From the NCBI GenBank assembly GCA_905250125.1, contig CAJNOL010000485.1:1-64000 (forward strand): a DNA stretch of 64,000 bases, in the 5' to 3' direction. The notes under the pieces are model-generated. The model was not told the DNA's origin, searched no databases, and was given only the letters and a program-made list of their open reading frames with translations. Origin of the DNA: Rotaria sordida. Its lineage: Eukaryota; Rotifera; Eurotatoria; Philodinida; Philodinidae. Positions 35,765 through 48,625 of the stretch are shown here, in pieces; the stretch's first letter is position 1; every line of letters starts with the position of its first letter. Made by a program: the position numbers and the translations under genes.

Positions 35765-36639
35765 TTATTGAATTATTTTTTCAAAGAAAAAAAACCGATT
35801 AATAAAAAATAATATAAGAATATCAATATATAATTAATTAATTTAACACAGAGTAAAAATAATAAATAATTCGCTATATATGTACAATATTACACTGGCC
35901 GGATATTTGTCGCTTGTCGCTGTTTAATCGACAACGACATTTTGAGTAATTGTGATGGCTCTAAAACAAAGAAAAGAAAAGTATTATATACGAATACAGA
36001 AGAAAAAAATTCATCGCAATAGGTATTCTTAATGCATATATATATCTGTATCGGGGGCTAGATGCGTACGTCATTCATATACAGACAAAAAGTAAAAGCA
36101 AAAGGTGTTCTTATCAATCTTTTAGGTTACGTCAAATGTGCTACATATGTAATTATCTGACCCACCTTTGCGATGGTTTACTTTTATTTATTGTTGTATG
36201 CGAACGCAAGAGACACTTTTATCAATAGAAAGATTCTTTTCTTACTCCAATTACTTTATACATTCATATGAGAATGACCTTCACATTTAAATTGAAAAAA
36301 CAAAATCGTATTTATTGACATTAAAGAGAAAACGGAATATAGAACGAGCGATATTTATCGAGACTCTTGACGAAGCTATTATTCAAGAAAAATAAGAGAA
36401 CTAAGCAATCAATATAAAGAGACAGATGGCGTTTCTAATTTTATTTTTTTAAAAGAAAAATAATAAAAATTTTCATTAAATCAATTTTTATATTATTTTA
36501 TTTAAAAAACTTAATAAATTTTTTTTTATATTGATATTATATACTAAGCAACAATCTCTATCAGCAACGCTCATGGCTGATAAGTTCATCGTTTAACATT
36601 TTGTAAAGTGAAAAGAAATCGATTGACATATTATATACA
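35765..36639. promoter_or_regulatory. divergent region between CERK and STK36
   Basis: 875 bases between opposite start codons. No coding sequence is visible. Both promoters are inferred to lie here, but no core element can be named with confidence. Confidence 0.4.
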
Positions 36640-39600
36640 ATGGAAAAATATATGATTATATCGCCAATTGGCGAAGGTTCTTTTGCAAAAGTTTATCGTG
36701 GTCGAGAAAAATATACTGGACGAGTTTGTATTTTCAATTATTTTATTTCATTAATTTATTAAAACAAAAGAAAAAAAAATTCATTCGTTTTTTTTAGGAT
36801 GTTGCATTAAAATTTATTTCAAAATTAGGTAAAACAGAAAAAGATTTATATTTTTTACGACGTGAAATAGATATACTTCGAAAAATGAAACATGAAAATA
36901 TTGTTGATATGATCAATAGTTTTGAAACAAATAATGAAGTAATTCGAAATGTTTATTAAATATTTAGTTATGAGTTTTTTTTTTCTTTGTTGAGATTGTT
37001 GTTGTTACAGAACGTGGTCTAGCTGATCTTTATCAATTATTAGAAGATGATGTCAATTTACCAGAAGATACGGTATAAAAAATGATTCTATTTCTTTTTT
37101 TTTTTTTTTCTTAAATAGTATCGTATTTTTTTTTTCTTTCTAAGGTACAAAAAATTGCGTGTCAATTAGTATCAGCTCTTTATTATTTACATTCTCATCG
37201 TGTTCTTCATCGAGGTTTCTTTTTCTGTTTGTTTATTATCTTTTATAATGAAAATTAAATTTTTATTAAATAGATATGAAACCACAAAATATATTAATCT
37301 TTCCTGGAGGAAAAGTTAAATTATGTGATTTTGGGTGAGTTACATTTTTTCGTTTATGTGATATTTTGTAAATTTATTTATTTAGTTTTGCTCGAAATAT
37401 GACTATGGAAACAATGGTGTTAACATCAATTAAAGTTTATATTAAATTTTTATCGTTTATTTTTTCATAATTTTAGAATTTTTAGGGTACTCCATTATAT
37501 ATGTGTCCAGAACTTGTTGATGAAAAACCATATGATCATTCAGCGGATTTATGGTAAGATCTTATTATTAAGCGACTAGGATGATCAAGATCTTTGTGTT
37601 TCACCTTCGAATTGGAACTGATCGAAATAATTATCTTTAGAGTTTACTCGGAAGTCTTCAGCGCTCACATTTTTTTTTCTTTTCAATAGTAAAACATTTT
37701 CAAGTTTTTAAAGAAAGAAAAAAGACTTTACTTAAACTTGGAAATTTAAGAACTGTTCTTTTCTTTCTGAAATTTTCTTTGTTTCATTAACCAATTGAAG
37801 GCGATTTGATTCTACAATGTTGCCAAAACGCAACTAAAAAGGCTAAGAGAAACAAAAGTGAATTTTTATATCAAACGAAAGCTTATCGAAAACGGGATTT
37901 ATGAATGTAATTGACGATTTATAGGATAATAATATACGAGAGAATCATGAAAAGTTTCAAAATTTTAGGAGTATAGTTGTGTATTTTCATAGATAGTCAT
38001 TCAGAAAAATCAAAGGTTCACAGATGTTTTTCACCTATCTAACTTTGTGAAACTATCCGTAATGAACATTATCGCAAAAAGAAAAAATTTAATTTGACAA
38101 ATAAATGGCGATTCTACTGTCAGTACACTAAAAGACATAATAGCTCTATGAACAGATCTATTTAAGCTTCTTCAGTATTTTGATTCTAGTACCATCATTT
38201 ACTTACGATATACCAATAATTAGGATGGCGACACTATAAAATGTGATAGAAGGCTTGAGGCAATGTTTGTTAATACTCATGCTAACAAGGAGCGACGAAC
38301 ACAGTTAAAGACATGCATATTTTCTTCTTTCTCTGTTTATTGTGTGAAAAATGGGTGTTTATATACGAATATGAAAACAAGGACAAAAATAGAAAAGAAT
38401 ACAAAGGTTAATCAAGATGAAAGAGAAGAGAATAAAGAGGATTAAGGTATATGTTATAAGAGTGAACTATAGCATTACTTTGGGTATATATATATATATA
38501 CTGATAGCCCAAATCAAGCTCTATAATTCTACAATATTTCATCATCCTTCAATTGGCATCATAATCTCGAGAGTATTGCAAAAATAGTGGTGTTTATCGA
38601 AAGTTTTTTTATGTTTTTCTTTTTCCAATGATTTCATAAACTTATGCATAACATGATGCAATGCTTCGAGATTGTCTTAATCATTAAGATTTTATTTTAT
38701 TAAGTTAAATAACTAAAAATTCACATGATGATAGATTCGAAGAATAAAGTGATCGTGGCATTATCGCAATGAAGTTTAATTGCATGAGTATCAAAAAAGG
38801 GTCTTTGATTCTTGATTTCATTAACAATAGGTCGCAAACAATTATTGATGTAATATTGGTGGTCAATAGTTGGTTTTCGTTTAACATAATGAATTAAAAC
38901 TAAACCAGTTGATTAGAGAGAATGCACAACAAGGCTCTTGGAGCGAAATGACTACGTCGAGACATTGTTAGCGGAGGGTGTCCATTCACTATCCAGGGAG
39001 CATCGATAATTTTTGATCAATTTGTTTACGATAAAACCACGATCCATCACCTGTCACTATATCATATAATCTCCAAGTTCCTTGCTGAGATTTTATTAAA
39101 TTTTCTTCACCTATTCGAACCTGTTCAGCCCGTTGAGAATAGCTCAGCTGTTTAGGAACATAGCGCAGAACAATTCTTGCTAACTTCAAATGATCGAAAA
39201 TAATTCGCTGTATAGTATCATGGCTCAAACTACTTTGCATTTGTAGTCTATCAATTGTGATATAAAGGTCATCATCAATAAGATTGCGCGCTTGTTCGAT
39301 ATTTTCAGATATTGTCTCGATTATGCAGGTCATACTTCATGTCCAATTTCTTCTCAACCTTCATGAAATCTTTTGAAGAGTTTTGATAAATGAAGTCTAA
39401 TCGCCGAAAACTGAATGTAATTCCTTATGAATAACTGTTGGTTTAATATACAATCCAGTACACACTCTGATATAAAATTTTGTAGTGTCAGCACCACTAT
39501 TTTTGCTATACCCTAAATATTTGTCAAATTAAGTTTTTTGTTTTGCAAAAATCATCTGCATAGATAACTTCACAAAGGCTAATAGACGAAAAAGTTCTTT

Positions 39601-42600
39601 GAGAATCTTTGGTTATTATGGTTGACTAACCATTGTTCACTATTGTATGATCCATAGATGGGTCGTATTGTCGCGAATGTGTTAAGTGAACATTTATTTT
39701 GTGGTATTGGAGGTGAAATCGTGCGAAATGATCAAAACTAAACCAAAAAAAAGAATCTCTGCCAGAAATGACTCTCATTTGTTCTTGAAATCATCGTTCA
39801 AGAAATGCCAAAACTATATTCCACATCACTTCTACCATTTTGTTTTGAACACTACCACTAAGATACACTAGAGCATTCTAGTATAAAATAATACATACAT
39901 TATTTCTTAGGGCACTCGGATGTATATTATATGAAGTTTATCATGGTAAACCTCCATTTTTTACCAATAATGTCTTTCATTTAATAAAAATGATTGGAAA
40001 AGGTATTATTCTTTTAATTATTTTTACATTACGAAACAATCTATTCTTTTAGAATCTGTAAAATGGCCGAAACCAATAAGTCCTGATATGCGTAATTTTT
40101 TAGAAGGTCTTCTTACTAAAGATTCTACTCAGCGTTTAACATGGCCAGATTTATTACATCATCCATTTGTTCGAACAGGAGTTAAAGGTGAAATAATAAC
40201 CTTTGTTTTCTTTTTTGACACAACATTAAATTCTTTTTCTGATTAAATAGTACCACATTTAACTGAATCAATTATTGGTCCATTAACACAACCACCTACT
40301 GAAGAACAACGTATTTTAAAACAACAACAAATAAAAGCTAAAGGTGTTTCACGTGGTCCTTCTAAACTTCTCTCAAAATTTATGCCAGATGAACATCGAA
40401 AAGTAAATACTTTTTTTTTTCTCTTTGATATATAAATCATAACAAATTAATTTCAACAAAAAAAGGATACACAAAAATCACCTGGAAACAAAGATAAAAA
40501 TCAAAAAAAGAGTAAAATTCCAATTATACAAAATACTGAAATCGAACCTCCTCCATCTTCAACACTACCACCACCTGTTGAACTAAAAACAAATCAATCA
40601 ACTCTTGTTGCTGATTCTTTAACAATACAAGAAGATAAATTTGTATCTACACGTGAAAATCTTAATACATCAATATTAACAAATCGAACAATAGATGAAC
40701 AACAAATAGAACAACATGCTGAACAAATTGAATCAATGTCAAATGAACAATTAATGAATTTACTTCGTCAAGAATCATTTTATAAATTATTTGAAACAAT
40801 ACAAACAACAATTTTATCAAAATTATTAGAATGTACATTAAATGGTGCTTCATTTTATCGTAATATGATGAAAATACTTCGATTTATTTTACAATCTGAT
40901 ATGGATCCACATTTAATTATATCATTTACAAATAAAATTCATGTACCAGATCTATCATTAAAACATCTTAAAGCTATTTTAGATCATCCAACAATTCGAA
41001 AAGAAGTAAAAATTTTTGTTTCTTTTTTTTTTTAAATTCAATTTTTGAAAAATTTTTTTATTCTTTTTTTCTTTTAGCCATGGTTTGCTCATATTCTTTA
41101 TGATATTTTAATAGTCATACGTCTTTGGTTTGAATTAATAACTGCTTATACACTTCAACAATTAAATGAAGAACAATGTAAATTTTATTTAACAATGTCA
41201 CATGAATTTCTTGAACAAACATCACTTATATTAAATCTTGCATCATCATTAGATTATACAATTTGTTGTGAAACATTAATGATATTAATTATTCTTTGTG
41301 AATCATATGAAGATGTATCACCATTACTTTGTCAAGCATGGTATGATCCAATACGTTTAGATAAATGTCAAATATGGCCAGCTATTGCTCAATTAATAAC
41401 AACTAGTTTTAAATCAGAAAGTAAATAGAGAAAAAAAACAAAGAGATTTTATTAGGAGACAGAAAAAGAATGTTTCTTTTTTGTTTTAGGCTCAAATATA
41501 GAAATTTATAATGAAACATTAATGTATACTGTTGCCACTATGGCTGCTCTTACTTATCCATCACAATGTTTGCCGGATGCATTACTTGAAGCAAAAATTA
41601 AAGTAATTCTATTTAAGAAATATTCAGTGTAAAGATACTATCAGATTCCTCTAGATTTATTCTACTGAAAGTTATTAAGAGGAAAATATTAAAGTTTTCG
41701 ATTAAACTGTAACTCATCAGAGTCAATTTTTTTCAGAATTCCAGTTCGAACTAGCCTCATTTATGACAAAGAGTACAGTTGATGTTGTACTAATGATCAT
41801 CTATGCCATAGAATATGATGACTAACATTCAAAACTAGGGATGCACCAGTCCCAGTCCTGACTGGATACTGAGTCCTTTGATCTTTAGTCCATTAGTCGA
41901 GTAGTACTTTCTTCTTTTCTAGTATATTGTCATACAGTGATTCTTAGGCTGTTGAAGTACTGATATAAACTATAACACTGAATCCATTGGCTAATCATAT
42001 ATATCTATATATCAATCGTTATAATTTAGAATACTATAAATAAATTTCATGTCTTCACGGTATGGGCGTGGCTAGGGTGTAGATGTGGGCGTGGGTGTTG
42101 TTTGGATGGATGTGGAAGTGGATGTTGTTTGGATGTGGGAATGGTTAGAATGATAATAACGACACCCATACCAACATCCACACCCACACCCTTAGAAAAG
42201 AGGGAAGTACTGATCGATTAGCGGAATAAACGTCAAATGACTAAGTACCCAGTTACTGGCACTGGTGCACCCCTGATTCAAAACACTAACGATTTCTATT
42301 AAGTTCAATAATACTTTCTGCGATATAACGCCTTCATTTGATACATAAAGTGGACCACAAAAGTTTAAAATACTTTTCTTTTTTGAAGTTTTTCATCGAA
42401 GACGAGTAGCTAGGTCAAATTCAAATAGTGATTTGGATAACTCTTGAAATTCCCTATCGAATAGAATATCTGTCAAATTTTCAAAAGAAACTTTGTGAGG
42501 AAAGTTTTTCAGAAAACCGTGCCAGAGGAATTTCAAGCCCTAGAGGATTTTGATAGAAAGATTTTTCAATATAAGCATCTGAAAGAGCAGAAAACTCTGA

Positions 42601-45600
42601 AGAAAATGAAGGGTCGTTCAGCTCTCTACGATATTCCGTAACAAAGTTATACGGATTAGAAAAAACGAAAGGACTTGAAATCTCCCTAGCACGGTTTTCT
42701 GGAAAACTCTCTTCGCAAAGTTTCTTTTGAAAATTTGACAGATATTATATTCGATAGGGAATTTCAAGAGCTATCCAAATCACTATTTGAATTTGACCTA
42801 ACTACTCATCTTCGATGAAAAACTTCAAAAATAAAAGTGTCTTAAACTTTTGCGGTTCACTATTACAGCTAAAAATTGATATTTGGAAGAGTTCTGCGGG
42901 ACAAAATTTTCTCGAATCTCGAATCCTGTTTTATTTTTAAAATGTCTCGTACTAGGCATGCGCCAAATCCAGATCCAATCAAATCCAAATCCAATTTTTT
43001 GTTTGAGTTTGACTGGGTTTGACTAGATTTGGATTTGTGTTTGACTGGATTTGGATTTGGTGCACCCCTATCTCGTACCGAAGATTTTCCGAACTATCCC
43101 ATAGGACTCTAGTCTCTCAGCTTTACTTATCATCATAATGTTCATTGAATTTATTATTGTTAAAAAAGCTGTTTGCACATAAAGAAATTACTCGAAAAGT
43201 GACAATAAAATATAGATTGTGTTTTTTTTAAGGTAGCAAATTCGCTTGCATTAAAATTACTTGATCCAAATTATTCAGCATTTCGTGAAGTTTGGCTTGG
43301 TCAATTTCGTACACCAAAATGTAGTTCAAATATTCTTAAAGTATAATAAATATTACTTATTTATCTATGATAATCAAATAATTATTTTCATAATCTAGGC
43401 AATGTATGGTATGTGTTTATCAACACCACGTTTTAGTGCATTTATATTTGATGGATCATTTCTATCAAATGAACTTCTTAGTTTACTTCGTGGTCAGGTA
43501 AGAAAATGATCAATTAAAATATTTCCTATTTTATTTTGTTATTCTATTAGATAACAATAGAAGAATCAGATTTCGATGAAGCAATTGAATTATCAATTCA
43601 TATTAGTACTGTTCTAATAAAACAAATTATATTACAATAGTAAATATTATTTTAGATATTTACTTTTTTTTCATATTTATTATTTTATAGTGACAATAAT
43701 ACACGAATCGATCTACGAAATCAACCGACAATCAAAGATGACCGTAAATTTGAAAAGTATGACTCATATCGGGATGGCCACCTCGTTCGACGAAAAAGCT
43801 TCTAGTGCGGTGCCCGCCGCCGCTATCTGAAAGTTTACGTCACTTTTTACGTCACTCGTATGGAGTTTCTTAGATGCGGTGCACATCTCTGATTCTGATA
43901 CTACGCAAGAAAAATTCATTAGTCTAATCTTAATTTAATGAGTCATAATTCAGAACAGAAGATTAGCACATCTTAAAATTTTTTCGTTTAACTACTTAAA
44001 ATTTTCTTATGTCTTTTTGAAGATTTTCCTTCAAAGAAATTGATAGAACTATTATATGTAATAATATAATGAGAGTATCTCGCAGTTACTAGAAAACTTG
44101 AAATGTATACCAGAATGGCTAACACGTATCTAGGATGTTTCATTCAAAAGAGAAAAGATGTATGATATAAATTCAATAGAAGAATAGCGTTACAATGACT
44201 CCCGAAAACTGTTTCAGATAGAATTTTTGGTAAAATGTCGACTAGGGATATAATAGTAACGTGCATTAGTCTAAACATATACGTGTAAACTAATAGTGAA
44301 CACATGATAAAACTATAATGATCTTAGATTGATTTCGTTTGTTTCAGTCAGGAAGACCATTTCAAGAGAATAACTAAATTTTATAAAAAATAGACTAAAG
44401 ATTTTCTTGGTCCAAGAATCCGAATTTATATGAGGTTTGTCGAAATTCTTGAGTTCAATTTTCTTGTTCAAGAAACACATACTTCTCACGGTTTAGTTAT
44501 ATCTTATAAAATTCAGCGATTTTCTTGAAATAGACCTTCTTCCATCGAAAAATTCGAAATGAATCTAAGATCACCGGAAATTTATCATGCGTTCACTATC
44601 TTCATCGATATTCTATACATGAATGTCTAGATCAGTACATCGTTCTAAGATGACACCAGCGATCACCGTTGCATTCCTAATGTCGATGCTTATTCTTCCA
44701 TTCTATGACATACACATGAAATTATTTTTTTTTCTAGACTTCAACCAATAACGGCTCAAATAGCTCAATTAGCAATGACAACACAATTATTACCTCAACG
44801 TGCTGCTTGTGCTCTTCATCTTGTTTATGCTATGGCATGTGGTGCTAAATTTCTTTTAAATCCAGAAGAATATATTGAAAGTCTATCAACTATATTTGTT
44901 CAATCTGAATGTGATGTAAGTTAAGAAGAATTTATTGAAAAGAAAAAAGAAAATCTTCTGTTTAGTTTGTTGTTCGATTTCCATTTAATCATGGACTTCT
45001 TGATGGTTTAATTATGTTAATATTTCATATTGTACAAATAGTAAGTTAAATAAAAATAAAAGAAATTCTTCAATAGTTTTTTTTTTTTTCTATTGATAAG
45101 GATCCACAAAAATCAATTGGTACTTTAATTGATTGTGGTTTATTCTACATATTATGGCAACAACTTCGTGCTGCTTTTCATTCATTTTATCCAAATAGTA
45201 TGAATGAAGAAATGTCATTAATAACAACATCTGATTGGATTTTAATATCACGAGATGGTATTCATCAATTATTACAATTAACATTAGAATTATTTCTTCA
45301 AGTATTAAAAAATTATTTTTCGTTTATATGATTTTGATATTCTTTTTTTTTCAGCGTATGCATAAATGTTTAAGTTTACTTATTCAATCTGAAAGTGTTA
45401 TATTTGAATCATTGAGTATGATGTTAAGTAAAGAACTTACTGAACAACTCGATGTGAAGTAAAAAAAACATAAAAATAAATTCTAATTTAAGAACAAAAA
45501 AAAAATGAAATAATTTTTTTTTTAATATATAAAGGTCTTCTTCTTCTTTAACAACTGAAGTTGTTACATTAACATGTAATATATTTATGTTTCCATTTTC

Positions 45601-48355
45601 AATTGAAACAAGTGAAACATTTCTTGAACGAACATTAGAGTAAGTTTACAAAATACTTGAAAAATATATACATCAAACAAAAATATGAATAGCTTCTCGA
45701 TAGATCAAACGATTTATATAATTTCATTCAATATTTCTTAAAGTTTTTATTTCATAGAATTTTATCTGTAGTATCTGATCAAAATGATCTAAGTTTTTAA
45801 AGTGAACTTTTTTTTTGCAATAGTCTAAACATACAAAATATCGGATATATTTTTACAATTAATATGAACTTCGTTTGACTTTAATGCAAAATTCGATCGA
45901 CAATCTTTGTTTTACAACAATAGATAACTTAAAATTGACCATCAATAAATCTGTCACGATAGGAAATAGTTGGCCGATCTGAAATATATTAAGACCATCC
46001 CCCCCCCCCCTCAAAAAAGTCACTTTTTGTCAAAATGATCGAAATTGAGATAACCTCATGTGGATATAGCTCGTCAAATGCTCTTTCATAAATGACAAAA
46101 GCTTTTACTCAACACCTCTTTTTTTCTGAAAATTCTGGAAGATTTTAGTCACCCCTTATTCGAAAAATAAGCGGTTTTTACAAAAAAACCAAAAATCATT
46201 TTTCGTTTTTCTCAGAACGTGGGTTCAGTGACGTATCTCCAGCAGAACTCCATCACAGTAAGAGATAAAGCCAAATGTTTTTTTTTGTTTGAAAGTTTAT
46301 GTGCAGGGCTAGCGACTCTCGTGGCCCTTTTTTTAAAATAAGCTGTTTTTATTATCATAGAAGAAAATATCTCTACCGGAGCAGCACAATTTTTAGAGAG
46401 GTTTTTTGAGTCATTGAACTTTCGCTCCGGTTTTTTCCCCTAAAAAGTAAGACTTTAAAAAAAGGGTCACGAGAGTCGCTGTATTCTAATATGCTCTTTC
46501 AAACAAAAAAAATTAAATGTCTAGAATGAAGACCCACAGAGAAAACTTGGAGATACTAAAGAGCTATTTTTGCCCCTTGTTTGGTGCATCTCTCGGTTAA
46601 ACATCGTGCTATAGAACTGAAAATTTGACCATAGCCATGTCTCACCAGTCCCAACATATCCTGAAATTTTCATGTCATTTGAATGTTTCTGGGCTGAGAT
46701 CGATTTTTGAGGAGGGGAGGGGTGGCCTTAAATAAAACTTCAATAAATAGAAGATCAAATTATTAAAAACTCATGTAAATTGTTTAAACCGTTGCAGAGC
46801 TATTCATGTTTTTTTTTTTCGTGTAAACTTTTGAAACATGATATAAATTTCTATTTGTATTTAGATTATGTCAACGTTATGATATTATTCAAAAACTTCT
46901 TTGGGTAACCATGACTCATTTATCAATTGATCGTGTTGAAGTACCTGTTGGTCTTATTGCACAATTAAGTTATTATCAAGAAAGTATGAATTTAAATTTC
47001 ATAGAAATAGAAAAACAAAAAGATGAAATTTTTATTTTAGCTGCTCGTAAAACGATCAGTCAGATGTTAATGAATGATGTACAGGTAAATGAATCATTTA
47101 ATAGTTAGTCGTTGTAGTTTTAAAATATTAGAAATTCGAGAACATTTCGCATAAATGTATTATACAAAAATTGCTTCATCAGAATTGTAAATTAATAATA
47201 TTAACTAAATATAAATTGTATGAGAACTAATCGAATAAATTTTTATAATATTTGGATGAGTCACAAAATCATCTTGTTAATCGAATCGAAAATCTTTTTT
47301 TTTTTTTTCTAAAATTAAACTTAATATATTTTAGTTATGTCAATTTTACTCACATGTTCTCTATGGAACTAATGAAAGTGAATTTATTCTATGCGAAACA
47401 TTTTTTACATTTACAAATTTAATTAAAACAACAGATACTGTTGTTTCATGTATAAATGATATTCTCAGTGGACCAAAAAGTAAAAAATAAAAGAAATATA
47501 AACTTCATTGTTTTTCTTTTAATAATTAATATATGTTGTTTTTAAGATGATTATGATGTTTTAAAACGTGCTTTATCTGGAAGTAATTTAACAAAAGCTA
47601 AATGTTGTTTTCTTATGGGTCATATGACAAAATCATCTCGTCCATTTTGTACAATACTTAAAACACATTCAGATATACTTGATCAATTAAGACAATGTTG
47701 TTTTGAAGAAGATTCACATGTTCGAAAGGTAGAAAATTTCTTTATTTTTGTTTTTATTTTGAAAACATTTCTTTGATCTTAGATGGCATTTTTTTCCTTG
47801 GGAAATTTTATTTCTACAAATGAAATTCTTTATGAATATGTTGATGAATTAACACCATTTCTTGTTCAAGCATTAAATGATACTATTTCAAAAATACGAT
47901 CGCATGCTGTTAGTAAGTTAACAAATGAAAAATTCTTGTTTTGTTTTTCTTTTGATCGATTCTTTTTTTTAAAAATAGATACACTTGGATTTTTAGCACG
48001 TTATCGTTTATCACAACGTTTAATTGAATTAAAAGTTCCTGAAAAATTACTTGATGTTGCTTGTCATGATACACATGTAACTGTACAAGAATTTGCATTA
48101 CGTGTACTTAAACAAATGTTAAAATATGAACAAGCAAAAGAGGTTATTTAAATAAAGAACTTTCTTTTTTTCTTTTATTATAATTTTGTTTTGATTTTTT
48201 TTTAGATTTTACAAGAATGTAATGCAACTGATAAACTTTCAAATTTACTTTCGAATTTATGTACACAAATAGAAAATAATCAATATAGTGAATTAGATGG
48301 AGTAGTTGAGGAATGTGAAGAACTTTTAAATATGCTTATTGAACAATGTACATAA
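36640..48355 (+). CDS. STK36: serine/threonine kinase 36 (Fused homologue), 28 exons, about 1313 aa
   Basis: Exons: 36640-36723, 36798-36938, 36995-37072, 37145-37214, 37274-37334, 37386-37434, 37486-37553, 39911-40002, 40053-40187, 40251-40402, 40466-41005, 41078-41420, 41490-41602, 43233-43340, 43399-43497, 43551-43639, 43691-43756, 44738-44915, 44966-45040, 45101-45301, 45355-45458, 45535-45639, 46865-47084, 47335-47479, 47547-47728, 47783-47912, 47979-48142, 48206-48355. The sum is 1314 codons, almost the human length (1315 aa). The kinase domain (about 1-255) is complete: [14 protein letters not shown] (K33), HRDMKPQN, DFGFAR and [10 protein letters not shown] low-complexity linker and a long helical ARM/HEAT-like region follow, down to [27 protein letters not shown]36 acts in Hedgehog signalling in some animals and in building the central pair of motile cilia in vertebrates. 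Introns 7, 13, 17 and 22 carry transposons. Confidence 0.95.
37554..39910. other. STK36 intron 7 (2.36 kb) with transposon content
   Basis: The intron splits a tryptophan codon in the kinase C-lobe (DLW/ALGC). It holds a mariner at 38576-39508 and, at about 37855-37960, a segment (TATATCAAACGAAAGCTTATC...GGGATTTAT) resembling the arm of the element at 30077-31011. Confidence 0.6.
38576..39508 (-). mobile_element. mariner-family transposon, decayed, in STK36 intron 7
   Basis: Terminal repeats TTGCAAAAATAGTGGTG (left) and TAGCAAAAATAGTGGTG (right, inverted) are flanked by TA at 38574-38575 and 39509-39510. On the minus strand a mariner transposase is readable: [44 protein letters not shown] and [15 protein letters not shown]. 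In the last of these a glycine stands where the first catalytic acidic dyad region normally reads GDET. Farther on come [16 protein letters not shown] and the [10 protein letters not shown] block, corresponding to YSPDLAPCDF. These pieces lie in different frames with stops between, so it is inactive. At 933 bp it is shorter than a full mariner (about 1.3 kb), implying internal deletions. Confidence 0.88.
41835..42275. mobile_element. hAT-type MITE, 441 bp, 8-bp target duplication ATTCAAAA
   Basis: The ends CTAGGGATGCACCAGTCCCAGT and CAGGGGTGCACCAGTGCCAG (right end read inward) form terminal inverted repeats. ATTCAAAA occurs exactly at 41827-41834 and 42276-42283. The interior includes a GT-rich stem (GGGCGTGGGTGTTG... 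against ...CACCCACACCC, about 42063-42190). No coding sequence. Confidence 0.88.
42349..42861. mobile_element. foldback MITE with about 210-bp terminal inverted repeats, 513 bp
   Basis: AGTGGACCACAAAAGTTTAA at the left pairs with TTAAACTTTTGCGGTTCACT at the right. The arms continue through GACAGATAT/ATATCTGTC and GCACGGTTTTCTGGAAAACT against AGTTTTTCAGAAAACCGTGC. No transposase. The target duplication is not clean (ATAA and ATTA flank). Confidence 0.82.
42953..43070. mobile_element. miniature hAT-type element, 118 bp, 8-bp target duplication TCTCGTAC
   Basis: The ends TAGGCATGCGCCAAATCCAG and TAGGGGTGCACCAAATCC (right end inward) are inverted repeats. TCTCGTAC is duplicated exactly at 42945-42952 and 43071-43078. 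The end sequence relates it to the element at 41835. The interior is a run of degenerate AAATCCA/TGGATTT units. Confidence 0.88.
44296..44596. mobile_element. MITE of 301 bp in STK36 intron 17
   Basis: GTGAACACATGATAAAACTA at the left is mirrored at the right (ends ATTTATCATGCGTTCAC). The arms continue with TGATCTTAGATTGATTTCG against CGAAATGAATCTAAGATCA and with paired ATTTCAAGAGAATAACT/CGATTTTCTTGAAAT. TA flanks both sides (44294-44295, 44597-44598). Confidence 0.78.
45993..46727. mobile_element. foldback element flanked by TTAA, 735 bp, in STK36 intron 22
   Basis: TTAA at 45989-45992 and 46728-46731 flank ends GACCATCCCCCCC and GGCCACCCCTCCCC (right end inward). TTAA is the target of piggyBac-type transposases. 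Inner arms pair well: GCGACTCTCGTGGCCCTTTT (46310) against AAAAGGGTCACGAGAGTCGC (46461). No transposase frame. Confidence 0.75.
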
Positions 48356-48625
48356 AATAGAATCTGTTTTATTTGATTTTTCTCTCTAGTCTCTCAATTT
48401 ATTTGTTTTTAAATCATTGTATTCACTCTGTTTTCTTGTATTACTCTATTCTGTAAATAAATAATCGTTTATCACATACTTCACATATATAAATATAAAA
48501 CAAGGGAAAGAAAACAAAAGTTGATGACATATTTGCCCGACGATGGTGATCTTTTTTTTTTCCTCTTTTCTTTATTTATCCTCGTCCGATGTTTTATTCG
48601 TATTCATCATAGAAAAATTTCCAAA

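Larger units (their letters stand above)
41603..43232. other. STK36 intron 13 (1.63 kb) with three adjacent MITEs
   Basis: Contains the elements at 41835-42275, 42349-42861 and 42953-43070, described separately. The segments between and around them are unremarkable AT-rich intron. Confidence 0.8.

Noticed and set aside
48521-48625. N-terminal extension of the CHK2-like protein from an upstream start
   Set aside because: The extension is hydrophobic low-complexity sequence; the ATG before PWGYLEP fits the family better.
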